Assembly: GCF_029946515.1 (NCBI RefSeq)
Contig: NZ_JARZHH010000010.1
Coordinates: forward strand, 1-64,000
Direction: 5' to 3'
Length of the DNA stretch: 64,000 nt
DNA from: Polyangium sp. 6x1
GTDB taxonomy: Bacteria; Myxococcota_A; Polyangia; Polyangiales; Polyangiaceae
The notes beneath the pieces were generated by a model, which worked only from the letters and a program-made list of their open reading frames with translations, searched no databases and had not been told where the DNA came from. The position numbers and the translations under genes were made by a program. Below, in pieces: positions 41,326 through 50,008 of the stretch (positions are counted from its first letter, which is position 1; every line of letters starts with the position of its first letter).

Positions 41326-41370
41326 GGCACCCCCGGCAGGAATCGGACCTGCGACCTTCGGTTTAGGAAA
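41326..41370. repeat. attR: Attachment site at the tRNA-Arg 3' half
   Basis: The 45 bp identical to 10346-10390 cover the tRNA 3' half from the anticodon loop through the T arm and acceptor strand plus two flanking bases. Integration here keeps the tRNA complete by supplying its 3' half from the element. Confidence 0.9.
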
Positions 41371-41400
41371 CCGCTGCTCTATCCACTGAGCTACGGGGGC
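41328..41400 (-). tRNA. tRNA-Arg, anticodon CCT
   Basis: A 73-nt cloverleaf on the minus strand: acceptor GCCCCCG/CGGGGGT, D stem GCTC/GAGC with loop AGTGGATA, anticodon stem GCGGT/ACCGA around loop TTCCTAA (anticodon CCT, reading AGG), variable AGGTC, T stem GCAGG/CCTGC with loop TCCGATT, discriminator G, no encoded CCA. Three oddities lie in the 3' half: a G-A mismatch at 27-43, a G-U first acceptor pair, and C instead of the nearly universal T at position 55. The 3' half is the segment supplied by the integrated element, so the gene is a host/element chimera and may be suboptimal. Confidence 0.9.
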
Positions 41401-41614
41401 ACGACTGTCCTTCTTCGGGCGAAGGACCGCGGGATCGTACGTGGCGGGTTGGGCGAGTCAAGGGGCAAGTGTGCTCCGGGGGGTCAGAGGCTGCGATCCT
41501 CGTTCGATCCTCGTACGATCCTCCTCCCATGCCGCCTTGCCATCGACCTTGTCGCATGTCCTTGCGGGGTCATCGGCTTGGTTTGCGGGGGGTTGTGGTA
41601 GCCTCGCGGACGGC

Positions 41615-43336
41615 ATGCCGTATCGTTCCGAGCGCAAGCGGGAGGTGGCGGAGAGGCCTGAGGCGGGGCCGGTGGCCGAGATGGTTCGGCAGTTTGCTGA
41701 TCCGCATGCGTTCGTTCGGGAGCTCGTGCAGAACAGCATCGACGCGGGGGCGACGGCGCTCGTCGTGCGCGTCGAGCGGTCGGGGACGAGCGTCACGACC
41801 TCCGTGCAGGATGACGGCGCGGGGATGGATCGGGCCGTCATCGAGGGGCCCTTGCTCACGCTGTTCAATTCCTCCAAAGAGGGGGATTCGTCCAAGATTG
41901 GGAAGTACGGGGTCGGGTTCGTCAGTGTGTTTGCCGTCGATCCTGACGTCGTCGAGATTGATACGTGGCGGGACGGGGCGTGCCATCGCGTTCGGTTGTT
42001 TCGGGATCATCGCTACGAGCTCGAACGGCTCGCGCCGCGGGCTGGGAGTGGGACGATCGTTTCGCTTCATCAGACCATGGAGGCCGCTCGGTTCGAGGAG
42101 CATCGGGCTCGGATCGAGGGCGCGCTCCTGCGGTGGTGCAGGTATGCGGCCGTGCCCATGGAATTGCACGTGTCCGATCCGGATCGAGCCGAGGGAAATG
42201 GGGCGCGGCGGATCGATGGGGCGCTCGGCGTGCCGGCGCCGATCTTCGTGGAGACGCATCGGGGCGGTGAGCATATCGTCGTGGGGCCTTCGGCCGGGTC
42301 GGAGCGGTTTTGCGCGACGGCGCCCGCGCCCGAGGATCCGGCCTGGGGAAAGCCCACGTTTGCTGGGTTTTACAATCGCGGACTCACGCTGTTCGAGACC
42401 ACAGAGCCGCTCCTCCCGGGGCTCGAGCATGTGCGGTTTCGCGTCGATAGCCCCCATTTGCGGCATACGTTGAGCCGCGACAACGTCCTCAGGGACAAGG
42501 CGTTTCATCGCATCGTCTCGCAGGTGCGCGACCTCGTGAACGGGTCGCTCCGGCGCGAGCTCGGCTCGCGGCTCGCGCGGGCGGCGCGGGACCTCGCGAA
42601 GGCGAAGCCGCCTCCGGACGAGGAGCTCGTCCTTTCGTATGTCGCATTGCTGGAGGCGGCCTGCGCGCCGCCGCTCGCTTTGCCCAAGGACGAGATTGTT
42701 TTGCCGCTCGTCGCCGCCTGGGAAGGGAAGCACGTCGCTTCCGAGGGAACACTTTTCAAGCGCAAGCAGATGTTTGTCGCGCCTCGCGCCGACGAGCTTG
42801 GCCGCGCGCTCGCGCAGGTCGGGGAGCCGGTCGTGCTCGTGCCGCATCCGGCCATCGTCTCGTCGCTCTCCGCGCGGGGACCCCTGCCGGGGCCGCTTGC
42901 GGTGGAGAAGCATTGGGTGCTTTTGCACGAGCTCCCGGATGCGGAGAGTACGAAGGCCGATGGGGAGCTTTGCCTCGGCGTGCAGAAGGCCCTGCGCGGG
43001 GCCGGGATTCGCGTCGATCGGGTGGCGCTCGCGCGGCCGAGCGCGACCATTCCCTCGCCTTGTGTCCTCGTCCAGGGGGATGTGCGGTGCGTAGGGGTCG
43101 GGGTTTGGCTTTGCCGCATGGCATTTGCGGAGCGCGGGTGGGGCACGGAGCGGGTCCGGGGCGGGCTCCTCCTCGATGCGACCCACGAGGTGGTGCTCGC
43201 CGCGCGTGAGCGGGCCCGGGAGGACGCGTTCGTCGCGGCGCACTTGCTCGCGCGGATCCTCTTGCTTTCGCGCCCGGATCCTTCCGGCAAGGTCTCCGAT
43301 TCGCTTTTCGAGGCTTCGGCGAAGGGGATTGCATGA
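41615..43336 (+). CDS. GHKL (Hsp90-type) ATPase protein
   Basis: 573 residues from the ATG at 41615. The N-terminal 170 residues form a Bergerat-fold ATPase: ELVQNSIDAGA (N box), DDGAGMD (G1), SSKEGDSSKIGKYGVGFVSVF (lid and G2) and a later GTIVSLH. An Hsp90/sacsin-like middle region follows (VDSPHLRHTLSRDNVLRD), then a helical region and a final Rossmann-like segment of unknown role. The stop overlaps the start of the 1909-residue gene (ATGA), so the two are coupled and probably function as a complex. It could be an Hsp90/sacsin-like chaperone or a signalling ATPase; the substrate is unknown. Confidence 0.8.
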   Translation: MPYRSERKREVAERPEAGPVAEMVRQFADPHAFVRELVQNSIDAGATALVVRVERSGTSVTTSVQDDGAGMDRAVIEGPLLTLFNSSKEGDSSKIGKYGVGFVSVFAVDPDVVEIDTWRDGACHRVRLFRDHRYELERLAPRAGSGTIVSLHQTMEAARFEEHRARIEGALLRWCRYAAVPMELHVSDPDRAEGNGARRIDGALGVPAPIFVETHRGGEHIVVGPSAGSERFCATAPAPEDPAWGKPTFAGFYNRGLTLFETTEPLLPGLEHVRFRVDSPHLRHTLSRDNVLRDKAFHRIVSQVRDLVNGSLRRELGSRLARAARDLAKAKPPPDEELVLSYVALLEAACAPPLALPKDEIVLPLVAAWEGKHVASEGTLFKRKQMFVAPRADELGRALAQVGEPVVLVPHPAIVSSLSARGPLPGPLAVEKHWVLLHELPDAESTKADGELCLGVQKALRGAGIRVDRVALARPSATIPSPCVLVQGDVRCVGVGVWLCRMAFAERGWGTERVRGGLLLDATHEVVLAARERAREDAFVAAHLLARILLLSRPDPSGKVSDSLFEASAKGIA

Positions 43337-46300
43337 GCGGAATGGCGGAGGACGGGCGCGAGATCCTCGCCCGGGGGCGCATTCGTGTCGACGCGCGGCG
43401 CGCGCTTGCCAAGCTGCGAGAGCATCTGCTCGTCGATCTGCACCTGTATGCCGCGGAGATCGCGCGGGCCGCGGTCGCCTCGGGGGCCACGTTCCTCGAC
43501 GTGCAGTACGACGCCGACGACGTCGTGTTCGTGTTCGACGGCGAGCCTTTGGCCGAGAACGAATTGCCACGGCTGCTCGATCACGTGCTGGACGCGGGGG
43601 GCTCGGTGCGCGCTTTGCGGGGGCTCGCGCTCGGCGTCAATGCGGCGCTCGGGCTCGGGCCTTCGTTCGTCGACATTCACATCCGCGCCGCGGGAGAGGC
43701 GAAGGCCGCGCGGGTGCGGTTTGTCCCGTCCGTCCTCGCGGGGGAGGACGCGCCGCTCCCGGACGTCGAGCGGGTCGCTTTGCCCAAGGGAATGCCGGAG
43801 CGGGGCAGCCGCGTGCACGTGCGCCGGCGCATCGGGTTCGAGACGTTGAAGCGCGCGGCGCGGCGGGAGCTGCCGCGCGAGATTGGGCTCCTCGGCGACG
43901 CGATGCACGACGCGCCGCTCGCGCTCCGGAGGGCGGGGGAATCCCTTCCCCTCGCGCCGCGACCGCAGCCTCTTTTGCGCGTTCGGTTTCGCGAGAAGGA
44001 CCTCCGGCGCGGCGCCATCGAGATCCTCGCCGTGCCCGCGGGGCCGCCGGTCGTCGAGTATCTGGAGCTCGGGGTCCTCCTTTTGCGGCGGCCCTTCGCG
44101 GCGGAGCCCATGTTTCCGAGCGCGGCGCACGCGCAGGTCGAGCTGCCGGTCCGGGTGATGGTCGACGCGGACGAGTTGCCCACGAATGCCTCGCGCTCCG
44201 CATTGCGCGAAGATGCGGGCCTTGCGCTCCGCGCGGAGCAGGCGGCGCGGAGCGGGCTCGTCGACGCGCTGCGGACGCTCGTGGCGCTCGTCACGGGCGA
44301 GGGAAAACCTTTGCCCGGCGTGGAGGTGCTCCAGCACGACAAGGCACGCCTCGAAGACGCGCTCGGCGCGTTCGTTTGTGTCGCGGCGGGGGCGCTGCTA
44401 CGCGGGACGGACCTCGGGGAGCAGGCGCGGGCGCTGCTCGAATTGCCGCTGCTCCGGAATGCCGTCGGTGGGCCGCTCACGCCGATGGCATTGCTCTCGC
44501 GGGACAAGGGGGCCGTGTACGTCTTCGAGGGGCAGGAGCCTGCGCCGGCCGAGCTCGAACCCTGGCTCGACGACGTCGTCTGGGCGCGCGGGCGCCTCGC
44601 GGAGCGCATCCTCGTCGATTTCGAGATTCAGGGCGCCGAGAAGCGCATCGCGGCGGCGCAGGTCGCGCACGAGCGCAGGCGTCGCCTCCACGCGCGGCCG
44701 CGCAGCGAGCCGGCCGTGCCGCCGGAGCCGGATCACGTCGTCAAGGAGACGTTCCACGTCAAGGACGGGCCTTTTCGCGGGCTGCGCGGGCAGCTCGCGC
44801 TCGGCGCGGAAGGAATCGGCTCGGGGCAGCGGCCCTCCACCGTCCGGGTCTACGTCGAGGGGCGCCACATCGACACGATCACGGTCGACCGCGACAAACT
44901 GCCGCTGGCGATCGACGCGGCCCTCGCGTGGGACGGGCAGATCGTGCCCCGCTTTTCGTACGAGGGCGTGCACGACAGCGACGCGCTGCGCCTCGCCATC
45001 TTTCAGCTCACGCGCCTCTCGCTCCTCGCGCTCGGCTCGCACGTCGAGCGGCTCGCGCAGGAAAAACGAGCCGCGGACCTCGAACGATTGCGTCCGCTCG
45101 CGCGCGCGGCGGTCGGGGCGTTCGTGCGCGCGGCCGAGGCGCTCGGCATTGAAGATCCTCCGCCCGAGCCGGCGCTCTCCGCGTATACGCCCCTCTGGAC
45201 GCGGAGCTTCTGGCCCTCGCCCGATCCCGAGCGGCTCCCGCTGAGCCTCGCCGAGCTGCGCACGTACGTCGATCGCACGAATGCCATTTGCCATGCGCCG
45301 CCGGGGACCACGGGGGTTGCTCCGGACAAGCGGCCCGTCGTCGCCGTCACGGACCTCGAGCTCGGCTGGCTCGCCAAGGTATTTCAAGGCGTGACGCTGG
45401 TCCCGTATGCGCGGGCCTTGCGACCGCCCCGGGAGCCCGTGACGCCGCGGCTCGGCATGTTCCACGAGCTCTGCGCGTCGCGACGCGCGGAGGGGCCGTT
45501 CGCCGAGGTTTTGCCCTCGATGCCCTTCGAGGTGCAGCAGGGGCGAGGCGTCATCGCGCCGGCCCGCAAGGACGAGATCCTGTGGCTCCACGCCGGCGTC
45601 TTGCTCCAGGTGGTCGCGACCGACAAGTATATCGAGCCCACGACGATCGTCGTCGAATACGACGGGCTCGTGCCCGCGCCCTCGTGGGATCGTGTCGTGT
45701 GGACGCGGGACATGGGGTTTCTCGTGCCGGTGCGCGACGAGCTCTTGAAGCGAATCGTCGCGGCGCTCGAAGGAAACGCGGAGGCGCGCGCGGCGCTGAA
45801 GGATCCGCCGACGGGCGCGCCGGGGCCTCTGCTCCGGGCGTATGTCGTCGAGGCGATCACGCGGCACAGGAATCACCCGCTCACGGAGCGAATCGAGGCG
45901 CTCCCGCTCGTGCAGGTCCTCGACGAGGAGGGGCGGCCCGAGCTCGTCTCGCTCGCATCGGTGCGGAAACGGTATCCGGAGCCGGAGATGATTCCGTTCC
46001 TCCGCGCGGCGCCGGATTTTCCGACGCTCGCCTGGCGCCCGGTCCTTTGCCTCGACGACCGCGAGGCGTACGCGTTCGAGCGGTGGGCGGGCGGTCGGGC
46101 CAAGAACGCGCAAGGCGAGATCGAAGCGCGAAAGCAAGGCGCGCGCACCGAGTATGATCGGCGGGTCTTTCGCGCCAAACCCGTGCTCGATCCCTTCGTG
46201 TGCGGTCCGCTCGCCGAGCCCGAGGGGCTCACCGCGCTCTGGTACGAGGAGGAGCAGACCGAGACGTCCATGTCCGTCGCGGCGGCCTTGCCACGGCGCG

Positions 46301-49062
46301 GAATCGAGCTTCGCACGGCCGAGGTCGAGATCCTCCTCGACAAGCGGCTGCTCTGCACGCGAAAGCTCACGACCCTGCCCGTCCCCGTCGTCGCGCGTAT
46401 TCTCCTCGCGTCGGAGACGTTCGTCGTTCCTTTTTCGGACGTGACGCCCGCGGGCGCGACGGTCGCCGAGGCGCGCGTCTATTCGGCGGCCTGCTCGCTC
46501 GCCGCCGGGCTCGTCGTGCACGCGAAGGGCCGAGAGATGGCCGCGTTTTTCGGAGACCACCGCGTCCTGCGACTCGTCGCCGCGTTGTACAAGGTCTCGG
46601 CGCAGGACGCGACGCGCTCGGAGATCCTCGAGGCGGATTTCGCTCTTCGCGCGGCGGATTTCCGCTGGCCGACCGTGCAGGGGGACGAGCGCGCGTTCAG
46701 TGAGCTCGTGCCGGGCAGCGCGAAGCTCTTTCATGGGCGGACGCGATACACGCAATGGCAACCCCCGACGCGCGGCGGAAGCGAGCTCGACGCGCCCATC
46801 GTGTACACGCCCGCCTCGCCGGAGGGGAATCTCCTGCGGGAAATCCTCGTCGGCATGGGATACGAGCTCGTCGACGTGAGCGAGGCCCTCGCGGCCTTGC
46901 AAGCGCGTCGCACGGGCGAGGCGGCGCAGGGCCGGCCGCGGCTCCCGGGCTCGCCGGCGCATCCGAGGCTCCGGGTCGATCTCGCTTCGTTGAATTCGCA
47001 TTACGAGGGGGAGATCGAGCTCACGGAGAGCGGGCGCGCGGACGTGCAGGTCGAGACGTTGCGCGGCGAGGTCGTCACGCTCGACGTCGACGGAATGTTC
47101 CCGTTCCGCGCGAAGGTGCGGGTCGAGGACGTCGACCTCGACGCCAACGACAAACGCGACATCGCCGTGGATCTGACGAAATCGGCGAAGAAGCACCTCG
47201 AATCGCTCGCCGACGAGCTCGACGCGTTGCCCTCGTTCGCGCGGACGTCGCTCCGCCGTGTCGTCTGCGCCCATTCTCGCAAGGATCAGACGCTCGCGAA
47301 GCGCCGGGCCGCGATGCGCGTGTTCCCCGACATCCTCGGCGGATACCATTCGATCGCGGACATCGAGGGCGACGGCTCGTCCCCGTATCCGTACGTGAGC
47401 TTCCCGCCGCCGTATCCCTCCGCGCCGCGCCCGCGCCCGCCGCTCGCCCTCACGACCGAGGAGCTCGAGGCGATCCGATCACGCGCCCTGTTCGAGGACG
47501 TATCGCCGGCCCTGAGGCGCGAGCTCGCCGCCGAGCAACGCCGCCTCGCTCCGCCGCTCGATTTCATCGGTCTCGACGCGACGCAGCGGGCGAAATGCAT
47601 GGACGTTCTTCCGTTCCGCGGCGACGGCGTCCTCGGTGAAATCGGGATCCTCATGCCCGAGCACGCCCCTGCCCGTGGCATTCACGTGCACACGACGCGG
47701 CGGCTGCTCTGCAGCGTGCTCGATGGCGACGGCTGGCCCATCCTCGCCGTGGTGAACGATGATTCGCTCCCGACGAACCGCGGGTTCGACGGGATCAAAG
47801 GGCACGCGGCGCGCGAGGGCCTGCGGGCGCGCGTCGCCGGGCAGGCGAACGAGCACCTCGGGAAGTGGTTTGTCCCGCCGCCCGCGGTGCTCGCCGAGCT
47901 GTCCGTGCACGGCCCGGTCCCCGGTGTGCCGTTCTTCGTCAAGGGAATGCTGTGGCTTCCGCCGTCCTGGGCCGGGGCAGGGCGCATCGAGGTGCGGGAC
48001 GCGACGAACAAGGAGACGGTCTCGCGGCATTACGAGGTCGCCGGCCCGAAGCATTTCGACGGGACGGTGCCGGTGTGCGGGCGGCTGCTCGTCGCGCCGA
48101 CCCGGGTCGGGAACCTCGACACGTCGGCCATGCGCGCGGCGCTCGGAAAATTCCTCGTCGAGAGGACGCTCGAACTGGTCGAAGCCGCCGAGGAGAGGGG
48201 CGCGCCCGCGGAGCTCGTCGAAGGGTATCGGTGGATCCTCAAGTTCCTCGGGGGCGATGTGGGGGAGCTCGACGTCGTGGCGGCCGATGGGACGCGCGTG
48301 CCGGCGTCCGAGGTCGTGGCCGAGATCGAGGCGAAAGGGCAGGTCTGGGTCACGCGCCACGAGGGCTCGACGGAAGGGGTTTTTCCGGGCGAGGCGCCTC
48401 CGTTCGTCCTGCGCGACGGCGGCGTGCTCGCCTCGGTGCTGCGGGCGAGGACGCGGATCGTCCGGGAGCTCGGCGGGTTCGTCCTGGAAAAACACGCGCC
48501 GCCACAGCCCGAGGTCATGCAACCCGCGGTGCTCGCGGCCGTGCACGCGTTCACCTATGCGTCTGTCGTGCCAAACGTGCCCGCGCAGCCGGGCGTGGCG
48601 ATCACGCCGTTCGTCGCGCCCGACGTCGCCGAGCCGAAGGCGCCGGAGGCCGAAGGCGGCCTCGAGGAGGAGCCTGCTGCGTCGTGGTTCGGCGCGCTCG
48701 TGTCGCGCGTGGTGTTGCTCTTCGATCCGCCGGAGCCGGTGGAGCCGGCCACGCGCGCGCTCGGCCCTTCGCTTTTGCAAGCGATCGACAAACTCGGCCT
48801 CGCGCCCACGAAGGTCGTCACCGGCGTGCGGTATGCGCGGAGCGGGCGGCCTCTACGCTTCGATGCCGCGTCGGGGAAGCTCGTGCTCAACCGCGCGCAC
48901 CCGGCCGTGCGCGCGCTCGCGGCGAGGGCGGCGGAGGATCCGCGCGCGCGCACGCTGCTCGTCGCGGCCGCCGTGCGCGAGATCAACCGCGTCCTCGAGG
49001 TCGTCACCGACGCGACCGAGAAGCGCGTGCTTTTGTCGCTGCTCCGCGATGAGCCGCTCTGA
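43333..49062 (+). CDS. Giant 1909-residue protein with degenerate GHKL-like N-terminus
   Basis: The ATG overlaps the stop of the GHKL ATPase. The first ~130 residues mirror a GHKL fold (LHLYAAEIARAAVASGATFLDVQYDADDVVFVFDGEP...RALRGLALGVNAAL) but lack the N-box Asn and the glycine lid, so ATP binding is doubtful. The rest is a long series of mixed domains without membrane segments or signal peptide. Residues near 590-900 and 1280-1500 have repeated beta-rich patterns (for example VRVYVEGRHIDTITVDRDKLPLAIDAALAWDGQIV). Very high GC and uniform codon use show it is native. Probably a scaffold or client-binding partner of the upstream ATPase. Confidence 0.75.
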   Translation: MSGMAEDGREILARGRIRVDARRALAKLREHLLVDLHLYAAEIARAAVASGATFLDVQYDADDVVFVFDGEPLAENELPRLLDHVLDAGGSVRALRGLALGVNAALGLGPSFVDIHIRAAGEAKAARVRFVPSVLAGEDAPLPDVERVALPKGMPERGSRVHVRRRIGFETLKRAARRELPREIGLLGDAMHDAPLALRRAGESLPLAPRPQPLLRVRFREKDLRRGAIEILAVPAGPPVVEYLELGVLLLRRPFAAEPMFPSAAHAQVELPVRVMVDADELPTNASRSALREDAGLALRAEQAARSGLVDALRTLVALVTGEGKPLPGVEVLQHDKARLEDALGAFVCVAAGALLRGTDLGEQARALLELPLLRNAVGGPLTPMALLSRDKGAVYVFEGQEPAPAELEPWLDDVVWARGRLAERILVDFEIQGAEKRIAAAQVAHERRRRLHARPRSEPAVPPEPDHVVKETFHVKDGPFRGLRGQLALGAEGIGSGQRPSTVRVYVEGRHIDTITVDRDKLPLAIDAALAWDGQIVPRFSYEGVHDSDALRLAIFQLTRLSLLALGSHVERLAQEKRAADLERLRPLARAAVGAFVRAAEALGIEDPPPEPALSAYTPLWTRSFWPSPDPERLPLSLAELRTYVDRTNAICHAPPGTTGVAPDKRPVVAVTDLELGWLAKVFQGVTLVPYARALRPPREPVTPRLGMFHELCASRRAEGPFAEVLPSMPFEVQQGRGVIAPARKDEILWLHAGVLLQVVATDKYIEPTTIVVEYDGLVPAPSWDRVVWTRDMGFLVPVRDELLKRIVAALEGNAEARAALKDPPTGAPGPLLRAYVVEAITRHRNHPLTERIEALPLVQVLDEEGRPELVSLASVRKRYPEPEMIPFLRAAPDFPTLAWRPVLCLDDREAYAFERWAGGRAKNAQGEIEARKQGARTEYDRRVFRAKPVLDPFVCGPLAEPEGLTALWYEEEQTETSMSVAAALPRRGIELRTAEVEILLDKRLLCTRKLTTLPVPVVARILLASETFVVPFSDVTPAGATVAEARVYSAACSLAAGLVVHAKGREMAAFFGDHRVLRLVAALYKVSAQDATRSEILEADFALRAADFRWPTVQGDERAFSELVPGSAKLFHGRTRYTQWQPPTRGGSELDAPIVYTPASPEGNLLREILVGMGYELVDVSEALAALQARRTGEAAQGRPRLPGSPAHPRLRVDLASLNSHYEGEIELTESGRADVQVETLRGEVVTLDVDGMFPFRAKVRVEDVDLDANDKRDIAVDLTKSAKKHLESLADELDALPSFARTSLRRVVCAHSRKDQTLAKRRAAMRVFPDILGGYHSIADIEGDGSSPYPYVSFPPPYPSAPRPRPPLALTTEELEAIRSRALFEDVSPALRRELAAEQRRLAPPLDFIGLDATQRAKCMDVLPFRGDGVLGEIGILMPEHAPARGIHVHTTRRLLCSVLDGDGWPILAVVNDDSLPTNRGFDGIKGHAAREGLRARVAGQANEHLGKWFVPPPAVLAELSVHGPVPGVPFFVKGMLWLPPSWAGAGRIEVRDATNKETVSRHYEVAGPKHFDGTVPVCGRLLVAPTRVGNLDTSAMRAALGKFLVERTLELVEAAEERGAPAELVEGYRWILKFLGGDVGELDVVAADGTRVPASEVVAEIEAKGQVWVTRHEGSTEGVFPGEAPPFVLRDGGVLASVLRARTRIVRELGGFVLEKHAPPQPEVMQPAVLAAVHAFTYASVVPNVPAQPGVAITPFVAPDVAEPKAPEAEGGLEEEPAASWFGALVSRVVLLFDPPEPVEPATRALGPSLLQAIDKLGLAPTKVVTGVRYARSGRPLRFDAASGKLVLNRAHPAVRALAARAAEDPRARTLLVAAAVREINRVLEVVTDATEKRVLLSLLRDEPL

Positions 49063-49104
49063 CGTGCGCGCGAGGCGGGCCGCGTGCTACGAGTGCCCGA
49101 TCCC

Positions 49105-49896
49105 ATGGTTGATTTCGTCGCTCTCACGACCGGGCGCCTCGTCGCGCCAGGTCAATATTCCCTCGACGTCCCCGATGGCTGGCAGCAAGGGCGTGGCGCG
49201 TTCGGAGGGTTTTCCCTCGCCGCGCTCGTGCGGGCCCTCGAAGCGGCCGAGGACGACGCGGCGAGGCCGCTGCGCACGCTGACGGCCGAGCTCTGCGGCC
49301 CGCTTTTGCCCGGCCCGGCGGAGATCTTGGTCGAGGTCCTGCGCCGCGGCTCGGGCGTGACGACCGTGGCGGCGCGCGTGGTGCAAGGAGGCTCGGTCAT
49401 CACGCACGCCGTCGGCATTCTCGCGCGAACGCGGGCCGACGGCATGGCGCTCTGCGAGATTGCGCCGCCCCAGCTCGGCCCGTGGAGCGACGCCCCGCCC
49501 CTCCCGTCGCAAGAATGGCCGACGTTCGCGAAGTTTTTCGAATATCGCGTGACGGGGCCGCTCCCTTTTTCGGGGCATTCGTCGCCGGTCACGGAGAACT
49601 GGGTGCGATTGCGTCCTCCGTGCCCAAAGCTCGACGCGGCGTATCTCACGGCGCTCGCGGACGCGACCTGGCCCGCGTCCTTCTCCGTCATGCCCGAGCC
49701 GCGGCCCGTCGGCACCGTCTCGTTCACGCTCCAGCTCTTTCCGCCATTCGACGACGTGGTCGCCCACGCGCCGCTCTATCACCGCGGCAAGGTGCTCGTC
49801 GCGGCGGATGGATACAGCGCCGAACAACGCGAGCTCTGGACCGAGGACGGCCGTCTCCTCTCGCTGAACCACCAGACCATCGCAACGATTCGTTGA
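49105..49896 (+). CDS. Acyl-CoA thioesterase, TesB-like double hotdog
   Basis: 263 residues from the ATG at 49105; a GTG 21 bp upstream is possible. The N-terminal hotdog has GAFGGFSLAALVRALE, the helix typical of this family, with DVPDGWQQGRGAFGG before it. The C-terminal hotdog contains TALADATWPASF, with the catalytic-type Asp (ADA), and ends LSLNHQTIATIR, the common C-terminal motif of TesB-type proteins. It would hydrolyse acyl-CoA to fatty acid and CoA in the cytosol. It follows the giant gene by 42 bp and may simply be co-transcribed. Confidence 0.8.
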   Translation: MVDFVALTTGRLVAPGQYSLDVPDGWQQGRGAFGGFSLAALVRALEAAEDDAARPLRTLTAELCGPLLPGPAEILVEVLRRGSGVTTVAARVVQGGSVITHAVGILARTRADGMALCEIAPPQLGPWSDAPPLPSQEWPTFAKFFEYRVTGPLPFSGHSSPVTENWVRLRPPCPKLDAAYLTALADATWPASFSVMPEPRPVGTVSFTLQLFPPFDDVVAHAPLYHRGKVLVAADGYSAEQRELWTEDGRLLSLNHQTIATIR

Positions 49897-50008
49897 CATC
49901 GGACGCGGCCAAGCGCGGCCCGGGTCGGCGGATGGTCGCTCACCACACCTCGGGCGAACCGGGCAGGGGGTGGTGGGCGCTCGACTCCCCGTGGTAGCCT
50001 CGCGTCCG

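Noticed and set aside
44398-47349. 983-codon open frame antisense to the giant GHKL-partner gene
   Set aside because: The reading is Arg/Leu/Glu-rich and lies wholly opposite a gene with correct codon bias. It is a typical GC-rich shadow frame.
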